From Pseudoalteromonas atlantica (GTDB taxonomy: Bacteria > Pseudomonadota > Gammaproteobacteria > Enterobacterales > Alteromonadaceae), in assembly GCA_007988745.1 (NCBI GenBank), contig BJUT01000001.1, positions 124,001 through 188,000 on the forward strand: DNA of 64,000 bases. Direction: 5' to 3'. Under the pieces are notes generated by a model that saw only the letters and a program-made list of their open reading frames with translations, ran no database searches and was not told the DNA's origin. Position numbers and translations under genes: made by a program. Positions 26,312 through 36,119 of the stretch are shown here, one piece after another. The first letter of the stretch is position 1. Each line of letters begins with the position of its first letter.

Positions 26312-28219
26312 ATGACAGCATTACCCGTAATAGTAGGCATGGGTGGTATTAACGCCGCTGGCCGTACTTCTTTTCATCAAGGTTACCGCCGTATCGTGTT
26401 AGACGCATTAAACGCACAAGCTCGTAGTGAAACATTTTTAGGCCTCGCCACATTAATGAACTTAGTACGCGTTGTTGATGGTCAATTACAAGACACAAAC
26501 GGTAATAATGTTGAGCAAAGCGACATAGAAGCACGCTTTGGTGAGCAAATTATTGCTGGCACACTTATTCGTAAAATTGAAAAAGAGCACTTTGATGCAG
26601 ATGCCACGCCTTGGCAGCAAAAGATGACGTTAAAGTCTTCTGATGAAAACGCAATTGTGTTTGAAACGCGCGCACGCGATTTACCAACCCCAGTGCCTGC
26701 CAGTTGGAAAGTTCAAGAGCTTGAAGGCAAAAAAGTAAAAGTGACTATAGCGGCAGAGCTAGATGTAAAATTAGATTCTACCCGTGATAACCCAATTAAA
26801 TCGGCAGGTCAGTTTCCTACCGGGTTTGATCCATCAATAATGTATAACAGCCGTTACCAGCCACGTGGTTTGCAAGCCACTATATTTGCTGCAAACGATG
26901 CTATTAAGTCAACTGGTCTTGATTGGCAACGCATAATGAATAGCGTAGAGCCAGATAAAATTGGTACTTATTCAGCCTCGGTTATTGGCCAAATGGACGA
27001 CAAAGGATTAGGCGGTTTAGTTAAAGCACGCCAGCAGGGCGATCGTGTTAGTACAAAGCAATTAGCACTTGGCTTAAACACGATGTCGACTGATTTTATA
27101 AACGCCTACGTTACAGGTAATGTAGGTACTACGTTTTCTACCTCGGGTGCATGTGCCACATTTTTATATAACTTACGCGCTGCAGTAAACGATATTCAAG
27201 CAGGGCGCACCCGTGTTGCGGTGGTAGCAAGTGTTGAATGCGCTATTACGCCTGAAGTAGTAGAAGGCTTTGGTAATATGAGCGCCCTTGCTAATGTTGA
27301 AGGTCTGCGCCGTTTAGATAATTTAAGCAGTGAACAAGAGCCAAATTACCGTAAAAGCAGCCGTCCATTTGGCGAAAACTGTGGTTTTACATTAGGTGAA
27401 GGCGCACAAGTGGCCATTTTAATGGACGATGCGTTAGCACTTGAACTAGGTGCAGACATTATGGGCTCAGTACCGGATGTATTTGTAAATGCCGATGGTA
27501 TAAAAAAATCAATCACCTCACCGGGCCCTGGTAACTACATTACAATGGCCAAATCTGCAGCGCTTGCAACAAGTTTATTAGGTAAAGAGGCGTTACAAAA
27601 GCGCAGCTTTATTTTAGCGCATGGTTCTAGCACGCCGCAAAATAGAGTAACAGAGTCACTTATTTACCATAAAGTGGCACAAACGTTTGCCATTGATAGC
27701 TGGAAAGTGACGGCGCCAAAAGCTTATGTAGGGCATACAATTGCCCCCGCCAGTGGCGATCAGCTCGCTATTGCGCTGGGTGTATTTAGCCATAATATTA
27801 TGCCGGGTATTACTACCATAGATAAAGTTGCCGACGATGTTTATGCTGAACACTTAGATATACGTAACAGCCACTACGATTGTGGCGATATGGACATAGC
27901 CTTTATAAACTCAAAAGGTTTTGGCGGTAATAACGCCACTGCTACTGTACTAAGCGCTAAAGTAACACTACAAATGCTTGCTAAACGCCATGGTGAAAAA
28001 GCGCTGAGTGATTACGCTGATAAAAACACATCCGTTGTTGCTTCGCAAAATACCTATAAAGCGCAAGCTGACCTTGGTAAGTACGAATTAGTATATCGTT
28101 TTGGTGATGGCGCCATTGACGATAACGACATTGTAATTGGCGAGGACAGCATAGAGCTTCCCGGTTTTGATAAAGCAATTTCGTTTAATACAACCAACTC
28201 CTATCAAGATATGTTTTAA
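26312..28219 (+). CDS. fabY: Beta-ketoacyl-ACP synthase, FabY type
   Basis: A 635-residue ketosynthase of the condensing-enzyme family. The nucleophile Cys lies in FSTSGACATFLYNLRAAV. The two histidines lie in ILAHGSSTPQNR and KAYVGHTIAPASGDQLAIALG, giving the Cys-His-His triad of FabB/FabF-like enzymes. Its length is about 200 residues more than FabB or FabF and matches FabY of Pseudomonas aeruginosa (PA5174), which starts fatty-acid synthesis in place of FabH. The name rests on size and overall character. It is monocistronic and ends at a strong terminator. Confidence 0.85.
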   Translation: MTALPVIVGMGGINAAGRTSFHQGYRRIVLDALNAQARSETFLGLATLMNLVRVVDGQLQDTNGNNVEQSDIEARFGEQIIAGTLIRKIEKEHFDADATPWQQKMTLKSSDENAIVFETRARDLPTPVPASWKVQELEGKKVKVTIAAELDVKLDSTRDNPIKSAGQFPTGFDPSIMYNSRYQPRGLQATIFAANDAIKSTGLDWQRIMNSVEPDKIGTYSASVIGQMDDKGLGGLVKARQQGDRVSTKQLALGLNTMSTDFINAYVTGNVGTTFSTSGACATFLYNLRAAVNDIQAGRTRVAVVASVECAITPEVVEGFGNMSALANVEGLRRLDNLSSEQEPNYRKSSRPFGENCGFTLGEGAQVAILMDDALALELGADIMGSVPDVFVNADGIKKSITSPGPGNYITMAKSAALATSLLGKEALQKRSFILAHGSSTPQNRVTESLIYHKVAQTFAIDSWKVTAPKAYVGHTIAPASGDQLAIALGVFSHNIMPGITTIDKVADDVYAEHLDIRNSHYDCGDMDIAFINSKGFGGNNATATVLSAKVTLQMLAKRHGEKALSDYADKNTSVVASQNTYKAQADLGKYELVYRFGDGAIDDNDIVIGEDSIELPGFDKAISFNTTNSYQDMF

Positions 28220-28237
28220 GCACACATACTTGAATCC

Positions 28238-28265
28238 AAAGGCGCTGTTTAAAGCGCCTTTTTTT
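28238..28265 (+). terminator. Rho-independent terminator after fabY
   Basis: AAAGGCGCT pairs with AGCGCCTTT across a 6-nt loop and is followed by a T run. An almost identical hairpin lies at 30695. Confidence 0.9.
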
Positions 28266-28807
28266 CATCTTTTCAATCAGCTAAACCTACGGTGTGTTCT
28301 GTTTTGCAATTAAAATATACTGCTGTGAATTTTTACCTAGATGTTGACAATGTTTATTGTAAATAATAGCGAATCACGCTGGTTTAGTTTTTTCTACTTA
28401 CTAACAGATGTGATCATTTATATGAGTTTAAGAGGTGCTTTATAGCTCATAACCGTTAAAGCAACGATTAGATTGATGAATAAATAGTAAGTATTTTCTT
28501 GCAGTAAAAACACACTTTAATAAAAATTTAATTATATTTTTAACTCTATGATATCAAGTTTAAAAAAGATAAAATTAATAACTTATGATTAGTATTAAAC
28601 AATAAAAATAATTGAAAAACACTAGCGATGTTCCATACTATTTTTAATAGATAAGCCATATCAAAACTACTCCTACAATTAAATAATTACTAATTTGGCT
28701 ATGAACTTTATTTACAACCCTTTGTAAATTTAACGTACGCCTGAACAGTTAATGATTAATTTCTGCTTAGGTAAATATTCAAATTATTAATTAGTTTAGG
28801 AATAGCA
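28266..28807. other. AT-rich gene-free stretch before the GH16 gene
   Basis: About 540 bases with no convincing ORF, RNA gene or repeat. It is strongly AT-rich and presumably holds the GH16 promoter, but no single -35/-10 pair stands out. Confidence 0.6.
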
Positions 28808-30616
28808 ATGAAATTAACCTTAAAAATTCGTCGGATAAAAGGTAAGTTTTTACTTAGCTTTTATATTTTGTTGGTTCTACCGCACATTAGTATTGCTGAA
28901 ACCGTTTTATTTGATGATTACCCCCAAAATGGCACCTCTTTGTGGTCTACTTCATCCAGTGAATCAAGCTTAACGCAGATAGATGAACCAGTAGCTGATG
29001 GCGATAAAGCAATCGTAATGTCAGCCCATCATTGGACCCAATCGGGTTTGCGCATTGCACAAGTACCGCCATACGAAGATACTATCCTCGAAGCAAAAAT
29101 ATACCGAAAGTCAGGTAGTAAAGGGACCCTTATGTTTCGTAGGGGGGAAAACTCTTTAAAGATAAATCTAGATGATTCTAATAGCGAGTTTTGGACCATT
29201 AATGGCGAGCCAGGACATAATGACTACTCAGATGACACTTGGCATACAATTCAAATACACCTTAAACACTTTAACTTAAACGAAGGAGAGAATGTACTCG
29301 CAGTAGGTATTCAGGGCCCTTACGGTACAGGTATATTTTATATGGATTCAGTCTACTTTAAAGAGAATAAATCGATTGTAACTACTAACCCTCCGGCGCC
29401 AGGGAATTGGGTACTTACTTTTGAAGATGACTTTAACCAAAACACCCTCAACCCTGATAAGTGGAAAGTTGGCAAGCAATACTTAGGTATGAGTGGCATT
29501 GCTGCTAATGCAGGAAGTGAAAATATTAGTGTTGAAAACGGTATGCTGATGTTCAAAGCCGAGCGAGAACTCTTTAGTCAAGGAGATAAAACGCATCATT
29601 ATAAAGGGGCTGAGATCAGTACTTTTGGTCAGTTTAGGCAGCAATATGGATACTTCGAAGCCAAGATTAAGTATGACTCAATACATGGTACGTGGCCTGC
29701 TTTTTGGCTGTTAGCTGATAAAGGAATTTATGGGAGTGATACTTATAGGCGCCAAGCTTTATTAAAATTTAGTCTTGATGATATATCAGATACGGTTGAC
29801 TCAGCACTTCTAAAGCTCAAGGTCTCTAAAGCAACAAATAAAAGCAGTGTTGCAGTACATAAAACACTTTCGAGTGATTGGTCTCAGAGTACATTAACGT
29901 GGGATACAAAGCCGAAGATTGACCCCATTTGGTTTACTCACCGTTATGGTGCTTCATCTGGTGATATTATTGAGGTTGATGTTACTGATTATATTCAAAA
30001 GCAGAAAAATGCGGGAAGTGATGCCAGCTTTGCCTTAGTCGATAACTATATGAGAAAACAGCTTTTAGAAATATTCAGTAATGAAGCAGAAAACTCAGCT
30101 GATAGGCCTGTACTTGTTGTTAATGACACAAATATAGGAATAACTGATGATGCAACAGTTCGTGGTGGTGAGTATGCTAAAAAAAACTATGGCGAGGAGC
30201 CTATTTTATTGGTTAAAGATGTGTGGGGCGATACATCAACCACTTTTGGTAGGGGTATGGAGTTCGATATTATGGAGTATTTAGGCGTGTGGGGCGGCGG
30301 TGTCAGTTGGGCTGCTCTACATTGGGATGGATACGGTAGTAAACATGCATCAGTAGAGTCAGATAAACTTTACCTTAATGAAACAGAAGATGACTTTCAT
30401 CTATTTGGTATGCATTGGGCCCCTAATTACGTTGGAATGTATATCGATGGTGAAAAAGTATGGGAACATGAAAGCGAGCGGATTGGCAGCTTACCCTCAT
30501 ATGTGATCTTATCATTACAAGTCGGTGGATGGGACGGTAATACTCGTAATATTGATGATGATTTTGTGGCCACAATGCTTGTTGATTATGTCAAAGTATG
30601 GAAAAACCAAGAGTAA
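28808..30616 (+). CDS. Secreted GH16 polysaccharidase with inserted CBM96-like domain
   Basis: A 602-residue secreted hydrolase. The signal peptide ends near SIA-E31. Residues about 31-187 form a beta-sandwich, probably carbohydrate-binding. The GH16 domain runs from about 200 to the C terminus. Its catalytic motif EFDIME carries nucleophile Glu485, Asp487 and acid/base Glu490. The GH16 fold is interrupted by about residues 309-475, a CBM96/DNRLRE-type domain read in permuted order: TYRRQALLKFSL first, VRGGEYAKKNYGEE last. GH16 includes laminarinases, agarases, porphyranases and carrageenases. The substrate is not decided here, but algal beta-glucan or galactan is likely. No TonB or SusD partner lies nearby. 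Confidence 0.9.
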   Translation: MKLTLKIRRIKGKFLLSFYILLVLPHISIAETVLFDDYPQNGTSLWSTSSSESSLTQIDEPVADGDKAIVMSAHHWTQSGLRIAQVPPYEDTILEAKIYRKSGSKGTLMFRRGENSLKINLDDSNSEFWTINGEPGHNDYSDDTWHTIQIHLKHFNLNEGENVLAVGIQGPYGTGIFYMDSVYFKENKSIVTTNPPAPGNWVLTFEDDFNQNTLNPDKWKVGKQYLGMSGIAANAGSENISVENGMLMFKAERELFSQGDKTHHYKGAEISTFGQFRQQYGYFEAKIKYDSIHGTWPAFWLLADKGIYGSDTYRRQALLKFSLDDISDTVDSALLKLKVSKATNKSSVAVHKTLSSDWSQSTLTWDTKPKIDPIWFTHRYGASSGDIIEVDVTDYIQKQKNAGSDASFALVDNYMRKQLLEIFSNEAENSADRPVLVVNDTNIGITDDATVRGGEYAKKNYGEEPILLVKDVWGDTSTTFGRGMEFDIMEYLGVWGGGVSWAALHWDGYGSKHASVESDKLYLNETEDDFHLFGMHWAPNYVGMYIDGEKVWEHESERIGSLPSYVILSLQVGGWDGNTRNIDDDFVATMLVDYVKVWKNQE

Positions 30617-30694
30617 AATTAGTATTAAAATTTAGGGTAACCGGCTACATAAAAATGAATACTGATTTAAACTATTTACTTAGCAACGTGTAGC

Positions 30695-30722
30695 AAAGGC
30701 GCTGTTTAAGGCGCCTTTTTTT
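30695..30722 (+). terminator. Rho-independent terminator after the GH16 gene
   Basis: AAAGGCGC pairs with GCGCCTTT across an 8-nt loop (TGTTTAAG) and is followed by a T run. Confidence 0.85.
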
Positions 30723-30753
30723 ATGCCTGTGTTTTTTATAAAAGCCATAATAA

Positions 30754-30908
30754 TACCAATCCGTAATACTCAATCATTTTGCGCGGCTAAACATGTCGCT
30801 ACAAGCGTTAAAATTCTCAATTAGATTAATTAAATAGCGAATTTTTTACCTAGCTACAAACACGTTTTTCCAGCCTCATAATAGCTCACTTAATAAAGCA
30901 GATTGGTA
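30754..30908. repeat. MITE-like dispersed repeat, copy 1
   Basis: A 155-bp non-coding element bounded by perfect inverted ends TACCAATC and GATTGGTA. Internal segments such as GGCTAAACATGTCGCTA and AGCGAATTTTTTACCTAGCTA recur, with mismatches, in the element at 49279. No ORF lies inside. Confidence 0.75.
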
Positions 30909-31008
30909 TAAAGTTGATTAAAAAATGACGTGTTTTTTATGGATTAACTTGCATTTATGGAGTACCTTTGTTTTTATAATAGAAACATAATCTAGGATGG
31001 ATATATCG

Positions 31009-32034
31009 ATGAAAAAACTTTTACTAGCACTTTCTCTCGCTTCAACCTTTACTCACTTATCAGTATCAGCAGATGATTTTGTAGCTGCTGAAATTATTAA
31101 TAAAAACTACGACCAGCTTACTAATACCTCGCCGCGTGCATCGAGGTTAGAAGGGATTAATTTAAGTAGCTACGTGGTTGATGAAAACGGCCAGGTGAGT
31201 GATATCGAAATTGTGGCTTCGCTTGGTCAAAAAAAATATCAACGAGAAGCTCTCGATTATGTTTCTAAGCTTAATTATAAAAGTGCACAGATAAATGGCA
31301 GTGCCGTGCCAACGGCGAAAACTATTACGGTAAGCTCGCAAAATGTACATGCTAGTTTTTCTAACGATCAGGCATCCCCGGCGTTTTTTGACGATTATGA
31401 GAAAGCCAGCCAGCTTATTGATGATAAAAAGTACGATGAAGCTAAAACGTATATTACTGAGCTTGAAAACGAACACACTAAAAACACAGTCGAAATAGTT
31501 TTACTGGCTTGGCTTAAAAGCCAACATAGCTACTTTGTGCAAGATTGGAAAAGCTTTGATAAGTCAATTTATGAAGCCTTTTTGTTTAGAGATAACTTAC
31601 CGGATCAAATAAAAAAACGCGTTATTAAAAATGCCTTACAATGGTTTATTTCAAAACAAGACTACGTACGTGCTTACGATGCAATTGATGCATTAGGTGA
31701 TATTGAATCAATAACGTTTAGCGAGGAAAATAGAGCGCAATTACTTGCACAAGTGAATGACATTTATAAAAACTCTGGCGCTATAAATCAACAAATAACG
31801 CTTGAGTCTGAAAAAGCGGTTTTACCTTTACTTTCTAAAGGTACGGTTGAACTTAGTGCGAGTAAACCGTTATCTAAAGTACAACTTCGCTGTGAAAACA
31901 AAGTCGTTAATTATAATACCAACGAGATTGATAAAATATTAATTTCAAAAAATGATATTCGTTGTGGGCTATTAATTAAAAGTGCACAGGCGCAAACGGT
32001 TACTTTAAAACAAACTGGTGAAAGCTTTTTATAA
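31009..32034 (+). CDS. Periplasmic protein with TonB-like N-terminal domain
   Basis: A 341-residue exported protein. The ATG at 31009 is chosen because MKKLLLALSLASTFTHLSVSA is a clean signal peptide and AGGATGG lies just upstream; an ATG at 30997 would add four residues. After the signal, about residues 25-100 resemble a TonB C-terminal-type domain (SYVVDENGQVSDIEIVAS and REALDYVSKLNYKSAQINGS). The middle, about 120-260, is helical and TPR-like. The C-terminal about 70 residues are beta-rich. Function is unknown; a role in periplasmic protein-protein contact is likely from the folds. Confidence 0.75.
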   Translation: MKKLLLALSLASTFTHLSVSADDFVAAEIINKNYDQLTNTSPRASRLEGINLSSYVVDENGQVSDIEIVASLGQKKYQREALDYVSKLNYKSAQINGSAVPTAKTITVSSQNVHASFSNDQASPAFFDDYEKASQLIDDKKYDEAKTYITELENEHTKNTVEIVLLAWLKSQHSYFVQDWKSFDKSIYEAFLFRDNLPDQIKKRVIKNALQWFISKQDYVRAYDAIDALGDIESITFSEENRAQLLAQVNDIYKNSGAINQQITLESEKAVLPLLSKGTVELSASKPLSKVQLRCENKVVNYNTNEIDKILISKNDIRCGLLIKSAQAQTVTLKQTGESFL

Positions 32035-32063
32035 AGTATTTTATTGGTAATAAGCATTTAAAT

Positions 32064-32093
32064 AAAAACCCCACAATATTATGTGGGGTTTTT
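32064..32093. terminator. Bidirectional terminator between convergent genes
   Basis: AAAAACCCCACA pairs with TGTGGGGTTTTT. T runs are available on both strands, serving the gene at 31009 and the acyltransferase locus on the other strand. Confidence 0.9.
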
Positions 32094-32094
32094 G

Positions 32095-33290
32095 TTATAT
32101 ATATTTAGCAATTAGAGTGTGCTTATTATTGCGCTTCCAGCCTAAATAGCGTTTTGCAAGTAAAGTGGTTAAGCCTATAACCACAGCTATAAATAACAAA
32201 GTTGCGCCATAACTCATACCGTACCCCGGTGGAAGGCCTACTAATGTGTCACCGTATGTCATATCGCTAAAACTAAGTCCTAAAACAGGGATAAGCAACC
32301 AAGCGACAGCGTGCAATAAATACAAATGTGCAAGGTATGAGAACATACTGGTTTTACCAAGCACTTGTAAAAAGTTGCGAGAAAAGTCGGCTTTAACATG
32401 GCTTAAAAGTTTAAGCGCAATTAGCCCAAGGCCCACGGTTAGCAACATAAATTGTAATGACAGTGGGTATTTTGTCGGGTTTAAAAACGACATAACAGTA
32501 TTAATAGTATTGGTATGAATAGTAAATACTGAAGTGTCGCCGTATAAATTAAAACCGCGCAGCACAGTGTATAAAGCAAGGCAGCTTGCACCTAATATAG
32601 CTGCATAATTCATCACCTGAGCTTTGTACTGGTGTTTTTTATAATATACCCCCGCGCAGTAGGCTAAAGCCATTAAACCTACAATGGGCGCAACTGGGTA
32701 AGTTGTTCTCATTTTTAAGCCCAAAGGTAGTTCAAGTACATTTTTTTGATGTGCAATAGACCAAAGTGTATGTGCGAACGTATTTGGCTCAAAGCTTACG
32801 CCATCAAATAGATTATGGCCAAACACCAACAATAAAGCACTTATTAGCACTGCATAAGTGCCTAATAAACGTAATAAGCCTAATATGACAAATCCCCAGC
32901 CTATCGCCCAAATGACCTGTGCGTATAACATTGGAAAAGCGGGGTTAAAGCTCCATGACCACGAAACAATGGTAAATTCAAAAATGATTAGCACCAAACC
33001 ACGGACAATTAAATTGTAAGAAAATGCCTTAGTTGAAGCGTATTTATGCTCGGTAACAGCTGCTGAAAGGCCTGCTAAAAAACAAATAAAGGGGCGCAAA
33101 AGTGCGAAATAAAGCGGGTGAAAAAAGTAACAGGGCTGGTACCCGGAACCGCCATAGGATCGGTTACTGAGTAATTAAGACAATAATACATACCATGGTC
33201 AATCACCATAAATATAATGATAATGCCACGCAATAAATCAATATGATGTAACCGAGGGGCTGTAGAGTGAGACGACATCATTAAGCTCAA
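32095..33290 (-). pseudogene. DUF1624/HGSNAT-type acyltransferase gene broken by a frameshift
   Basis: Two adjoining minus-strand frames encode one protein. The first (33290 to 33075) starts MSLMMSSHSTAPRLHHIDLL and ends HFCAPLFVF-stop. The second continues as FLAGLSAAVTEHKY with about ten membrane helices to 32095. The expected joint APLFVFLAGLS is restored by adding one base to the A6/T6 run at 33077-33082. The family (DUF1624, heparan-alpha-glucosaminide N-acetyltransferase-like) has the LLRGIIIIFMVIDH start seen here. Possibilities are a true single-base deletion, slippage-based phase variation, programmed frameshifting, or a sequencing error. All downstream sequence is well conserved, so decay would be recent. 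Confidence 0.85.
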
Positions 33291-33447
33291 ATACGTTGAA
33301 TAAATTTGCCGATATTATATGTTATATAGTATCGTCATGCGAGCTTGAGCGCTTTCAAGCGCCTTGATTTATTACATTAATTTAGGTTGCAGTAGTTACT
33401 CACAATTTATCTTCTTTTTAGTAATTTCATAATGGTACACCTTAGCA

Positions 33448-33864
33448 TTACTTAAACTTTTTAATGTACCTCAGTGTTATAAAATTAATGATAGCTAATA
33501 AAATAGCAATTTCGTAACGGCTGTAGGCAACCGCTATACCAATTAAACCCATATTCCATATGCTTGCTGCTGTTGCGGTACCCGATGTAGATTTATTATT
33601 TTTTAAAATTGCACCACCGCCAATAAAGCCTATGCCGGTAATAATCCCTTGTAGCATTTTAGATTGCGCTTCTGCACCTTCTAGCACTGACATAGCAATT
33701 ACCGCATAGCCGCATGAGGCAACTGCCACAAGCGGAAAAGTCCTTAACCCTGCACCATGGTGGCTTCGTTCCCTGTCGTAAGCCATAGGCAGGGCGAGTA
33801 TGTAGGCAATGCCAAGGTGTACTAAATTATCGATGATTTCGTTCCACTGTAAATCAATTTCCAT
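33448..33864 (-). CDS. MgtC/SapB-family membrane protein, short type
   Basis: A 138-residue membrane protein with about four helices and the family features LALPMAYDRERSHHGAGLRTFPLVAVASCG and GIITGIGFIGGGAILK. It lacks the C-terminal cytoplasmic domain of longer MgtC proteins. It differs clearly from the MgtC-like gene at 22700 and is not a recent duplicate. It stands alone and is divergent from the BCCT transporter gene. Function is probably connected to ion homeostasis or membrane stress. Confidence 0.9.
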   Translation of the reverse strand: MEIDLQWNEIIDNLVHLGIAYILALPMAYDRERSHHGAGLRTFPLVAVASCGYAVIAMSVLEGAEAQSKMLQGIITGIGFIGGGAILKNNKSTSGTATAASIWNMGLIGIAVAYSRYEIAILLAIINFITLRYIKKFK

Positions 33865-34092
33865 AATGGTCTCTATTGGTTAAAGGTGTAAACTAATAGC
33901 AACCTACAGGCCAGCTTATTTTATTGCTTAAAATCAATGTGTTAAATTTAAATGTGAGAGGCGTTAATTGATTAATTGGTAACATTTACATAGTTAATTT
34001 ACGCTTTTACAGATAAACCCTGCCTATGCGTTTAATTAATTAAGCAAAGTGCGTATTATTTTATTATTAAACATTAATAAACAGTATTTCAC

Positions 34093-35586
34093 TTGCCTTT
34101 ACATACAACCAAGCTTGAAAAAATAGCGTTATTACTTTGTCTTACTCTTTGTGCTATTGCTTTTTTGGCGCCTCAATTACTTATTAATCATTTGCAACCG
34201 CTTATAAATAACGCTTTAAGTTTTTTAGGTGCGCCGTTTTTTTTGTTAGTAAATTTTTTATTACTTGCAGTTATCGTTATTGCCATAAGCCCGCTTGGGA
34301 GGCGAAAAGTAGGCGGTGACAATGCCCGTATTGAATTTGGCTTATTTGGCTGGCTTTCTATGCTTTTTGCCGCAGGGATGGGGTCGGGCTTAATTTTTTG
34401 GGGAGTTGCAGAACCTGCGTTGAATGTAGTTAACTCTCCTTTAAAACATACACTTTACCCTGACAAAGTAAGTAGTGCTTTAGCGCTGACGTTGGTTAAC
34501 TGGGGGGCGCATGCGTGGGCTCTTTATGCTGTATTTGGGCTTGTGTTAGGTGGCTTAACAAAAAACAGTCATTGCAGTGGTGATATTAGCGCACCGGTAA
34601 TCAGTGCGTTAAAAGGCGCTATAAATATAAAATACCAAAACAGGCTTACCTTTATTGTTAAATTAGTGGCCGTGCTTGCCATTTTTTTTGGTGTGGTTGG
34701 GACAATTGCAAACTCTACGTTATTGCTACGCAAGGGAATTGAAATAAATTTAGGGATAGAGTCAGCGCTTGTATCTGGTTTTATCATAATCAGCTTAATT
34801 GTATTGCTGTATACAATATCGGCCAAGCTTGGGCTTAAAAAAGGTATTCAAACGCTGAGTAAGTTTAATGTTTGGCTAGCTTTTTTACTTTTATTGTGGC
34901 TGCTTTTGTTAATGCCCATACAGCCTATAATGGCTATTGCCATTGAGGGCACAAGGGATTACCTACGGCTTATTTTTACAGGGGCATGGCAATTACAAAG
35001 TCAACTTAATAACCCCGAGTGGGCAAATGGCTGGACCTACAATTATTATTTTTGGTGGTTAGCGTGGGGACCTTTTGTTGGCGTGTTTTTAGCTAAAATT
35101 AGCCAAGGCCGACCAGTGTGGCAATATATATTGGGCGTAGTTTTGCTACCTACGCTTGTGACTATTGTGTGGTTTAGTGTGTTTTCGGGCTCAGCTATCG
35201 CATGGGATAAAACCTACCATGCCGGTATTTTAGATGCCATTAAAGCCGACTATACCCAAGGGCTATTTATATTTTTTCAGCAGTTAGGCTGGCAAGGCGC
35301 CGTACTTATTTGGTCAAGCTTGTTATTGTTGCTTATTTTTGTGGTTACCTCAGCCGATTCGGCCATATTAGTAATACGTGATTTAACAAATAGCAAAAAG
35401 GCAAAAGCATGGAGTATTTATGGTTGGTCACTCGCGCTTGGGCTTTGTGCCTTTATATTACTGGTACAAAATAATGAGCCACTAAACAGAACCATTGCTA
35501 TTATTGGCGCTTTACCGTTTTTAGTTATTTTTATTTTACAGCTGGTGGGCTTTATAAAAGAGTGTATAAGTGAATTTAAGTATTAG
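34093..35586 (+). CDS. BCCT-family transporter
   Basis: A 497-residue betaine/carnitine/choline transporter-type permease with about 12 membrane helices. Family features are the glycine stretch AAGMGSGLIFWGVAEP and the WTYNYYFWWLAWGPFVGVFLAKISQGRPVW region in helix 8, which forms the aromatic substrate box. The sodium- or proton-coupled uptake of a quaternary ammonium or related compound (betaine, choline, DMSP) is expected. The substrate cannot be read from sequence. The start is TTG at 34093. The short N and C termini suggest a transporter without the long osmosensing tail of BetP. Confidence 0.9.
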   Translation: MPLHTTKLEKIALLLCLTLCAIAFLAPQLLINHLQPLINNALSFLGAPFFLLVNFLLLAVIVIAISPLGRRKVGGDNARIEFGLFGWLSMLFAAGMGSGLIFWGVAEPALNVVNSPLKHTLYPDKVSSALALTLVNWGAHAWALYAVFGLVLGGLTKNSHCSGDISAPVISALKGAINIKYQNRLTFIVKLVAVLAIFFGVVGTIANSTLLLRKGIEINLGIESALVSGFIIISLIVLLYTISAKLGLKKGIQTLSKFNVWLAFLLLLWLLLLMPIQPIMAIAIEGTRDYLRLIFTGAWQLQSQLNNPEWANGWTYNYYFWWLAWGPFVGVFLAKISQGRPVWQYILGVVLLPTLVTIVWFSVFSGSAIAWDKTYHAGILDAIKADYTQGLFIFFQQLGWQGAVLIWSSLLLLLIFVVTSADSAILVIRDLTNSKKAKAWSIYGWSLALGLCAFILLVQNNEPLNRTIAIIGALPFLVIFILQLVGFIKECISEFKY

Positions 35587-35744
35587 GGCTTAAACCCATT
35601 TTATTAATAAAAGGATGACGCACTGTATTAAATTGTACGCTTAGGCCGTTCAAAATTAAGTATATAGAACAGGTATACATATTTTTACAATACTATTTTT
35701 AAAGATGTTTATAATTTAGGTAATATTTTTGATCAGGATGAGTC

Positions 35745-36119
35745 ATGAGAGCGCTAACTTTATGTTTATGTGTTATTTACCTAAGTGGCTGCACAGTCGC
35801 TGGTGTTATAATTGATGGACAGGCACAGTCAAATGCACGCGCCAATAAATATAGTAATAGCCCAGCTCGCTCTGAGCCTTATAAAAATCCACTCGAACCT
35901 CTACCGAAAGACAAAAACGGGTTTAGTTTTACCGATATAGGGTTAAAAATAGATTCATTGCTGATCAATTTAGTAAAAGGTGAGGGCAATACGGTACAAG
36001 TGTGTAGGCAAGTGAGTAAAGTATTGAAAGAGTGTGTAGAAGTAGATAAATCTGATCTACACACTAATGAGATTACGCAGTTAAAAACTGACTATGAAAT
36101 GATAAGTGTTGGTCAATAA
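35745..36119 (+). CDS. Small lipoprotein of unknown function
   Basis: A 124-residue protein with a lipoprotein signal, lipobox LSGC with Cys16, after MRALTLCLCVIYLSG. An AGGATGAG ribosome-binding site precedes the ATG. The mature part is polar, with a proline-rich stretch (PLEPLPKDKNG) and two further cysteines (VQVCRQVSKVLKEC) that could form a disulphide. Its last 47 bases overlap the 3' end of the fghA-like gene on the other strand. No family was recognised. Confidence 0.7.
   Translation: MRALTLCLCVIYLSGCTVAGVIIDGQAQSNARANKYSNSPARSEPYKNPLEPLPKDKNGFSFTDIGLKIDSLLINLVKGEGNTVQVCRQVSKVLKECVEVDKSDLHTNEITQLKTDYEMISVGQ

Noticed and set aside
33291..33447. Hairpin GCGCT/AGCGC near 33340 as a terminator for the short MgtC gene
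   Set aside because: Only a 5-bp stem and no T run in the needed direction.
22700..33864. The two MgtC-like genes as a recent duplication
   Set aside because: Their protein sequences share only family-level motifs and differ in length, so they are separate subfamilies.
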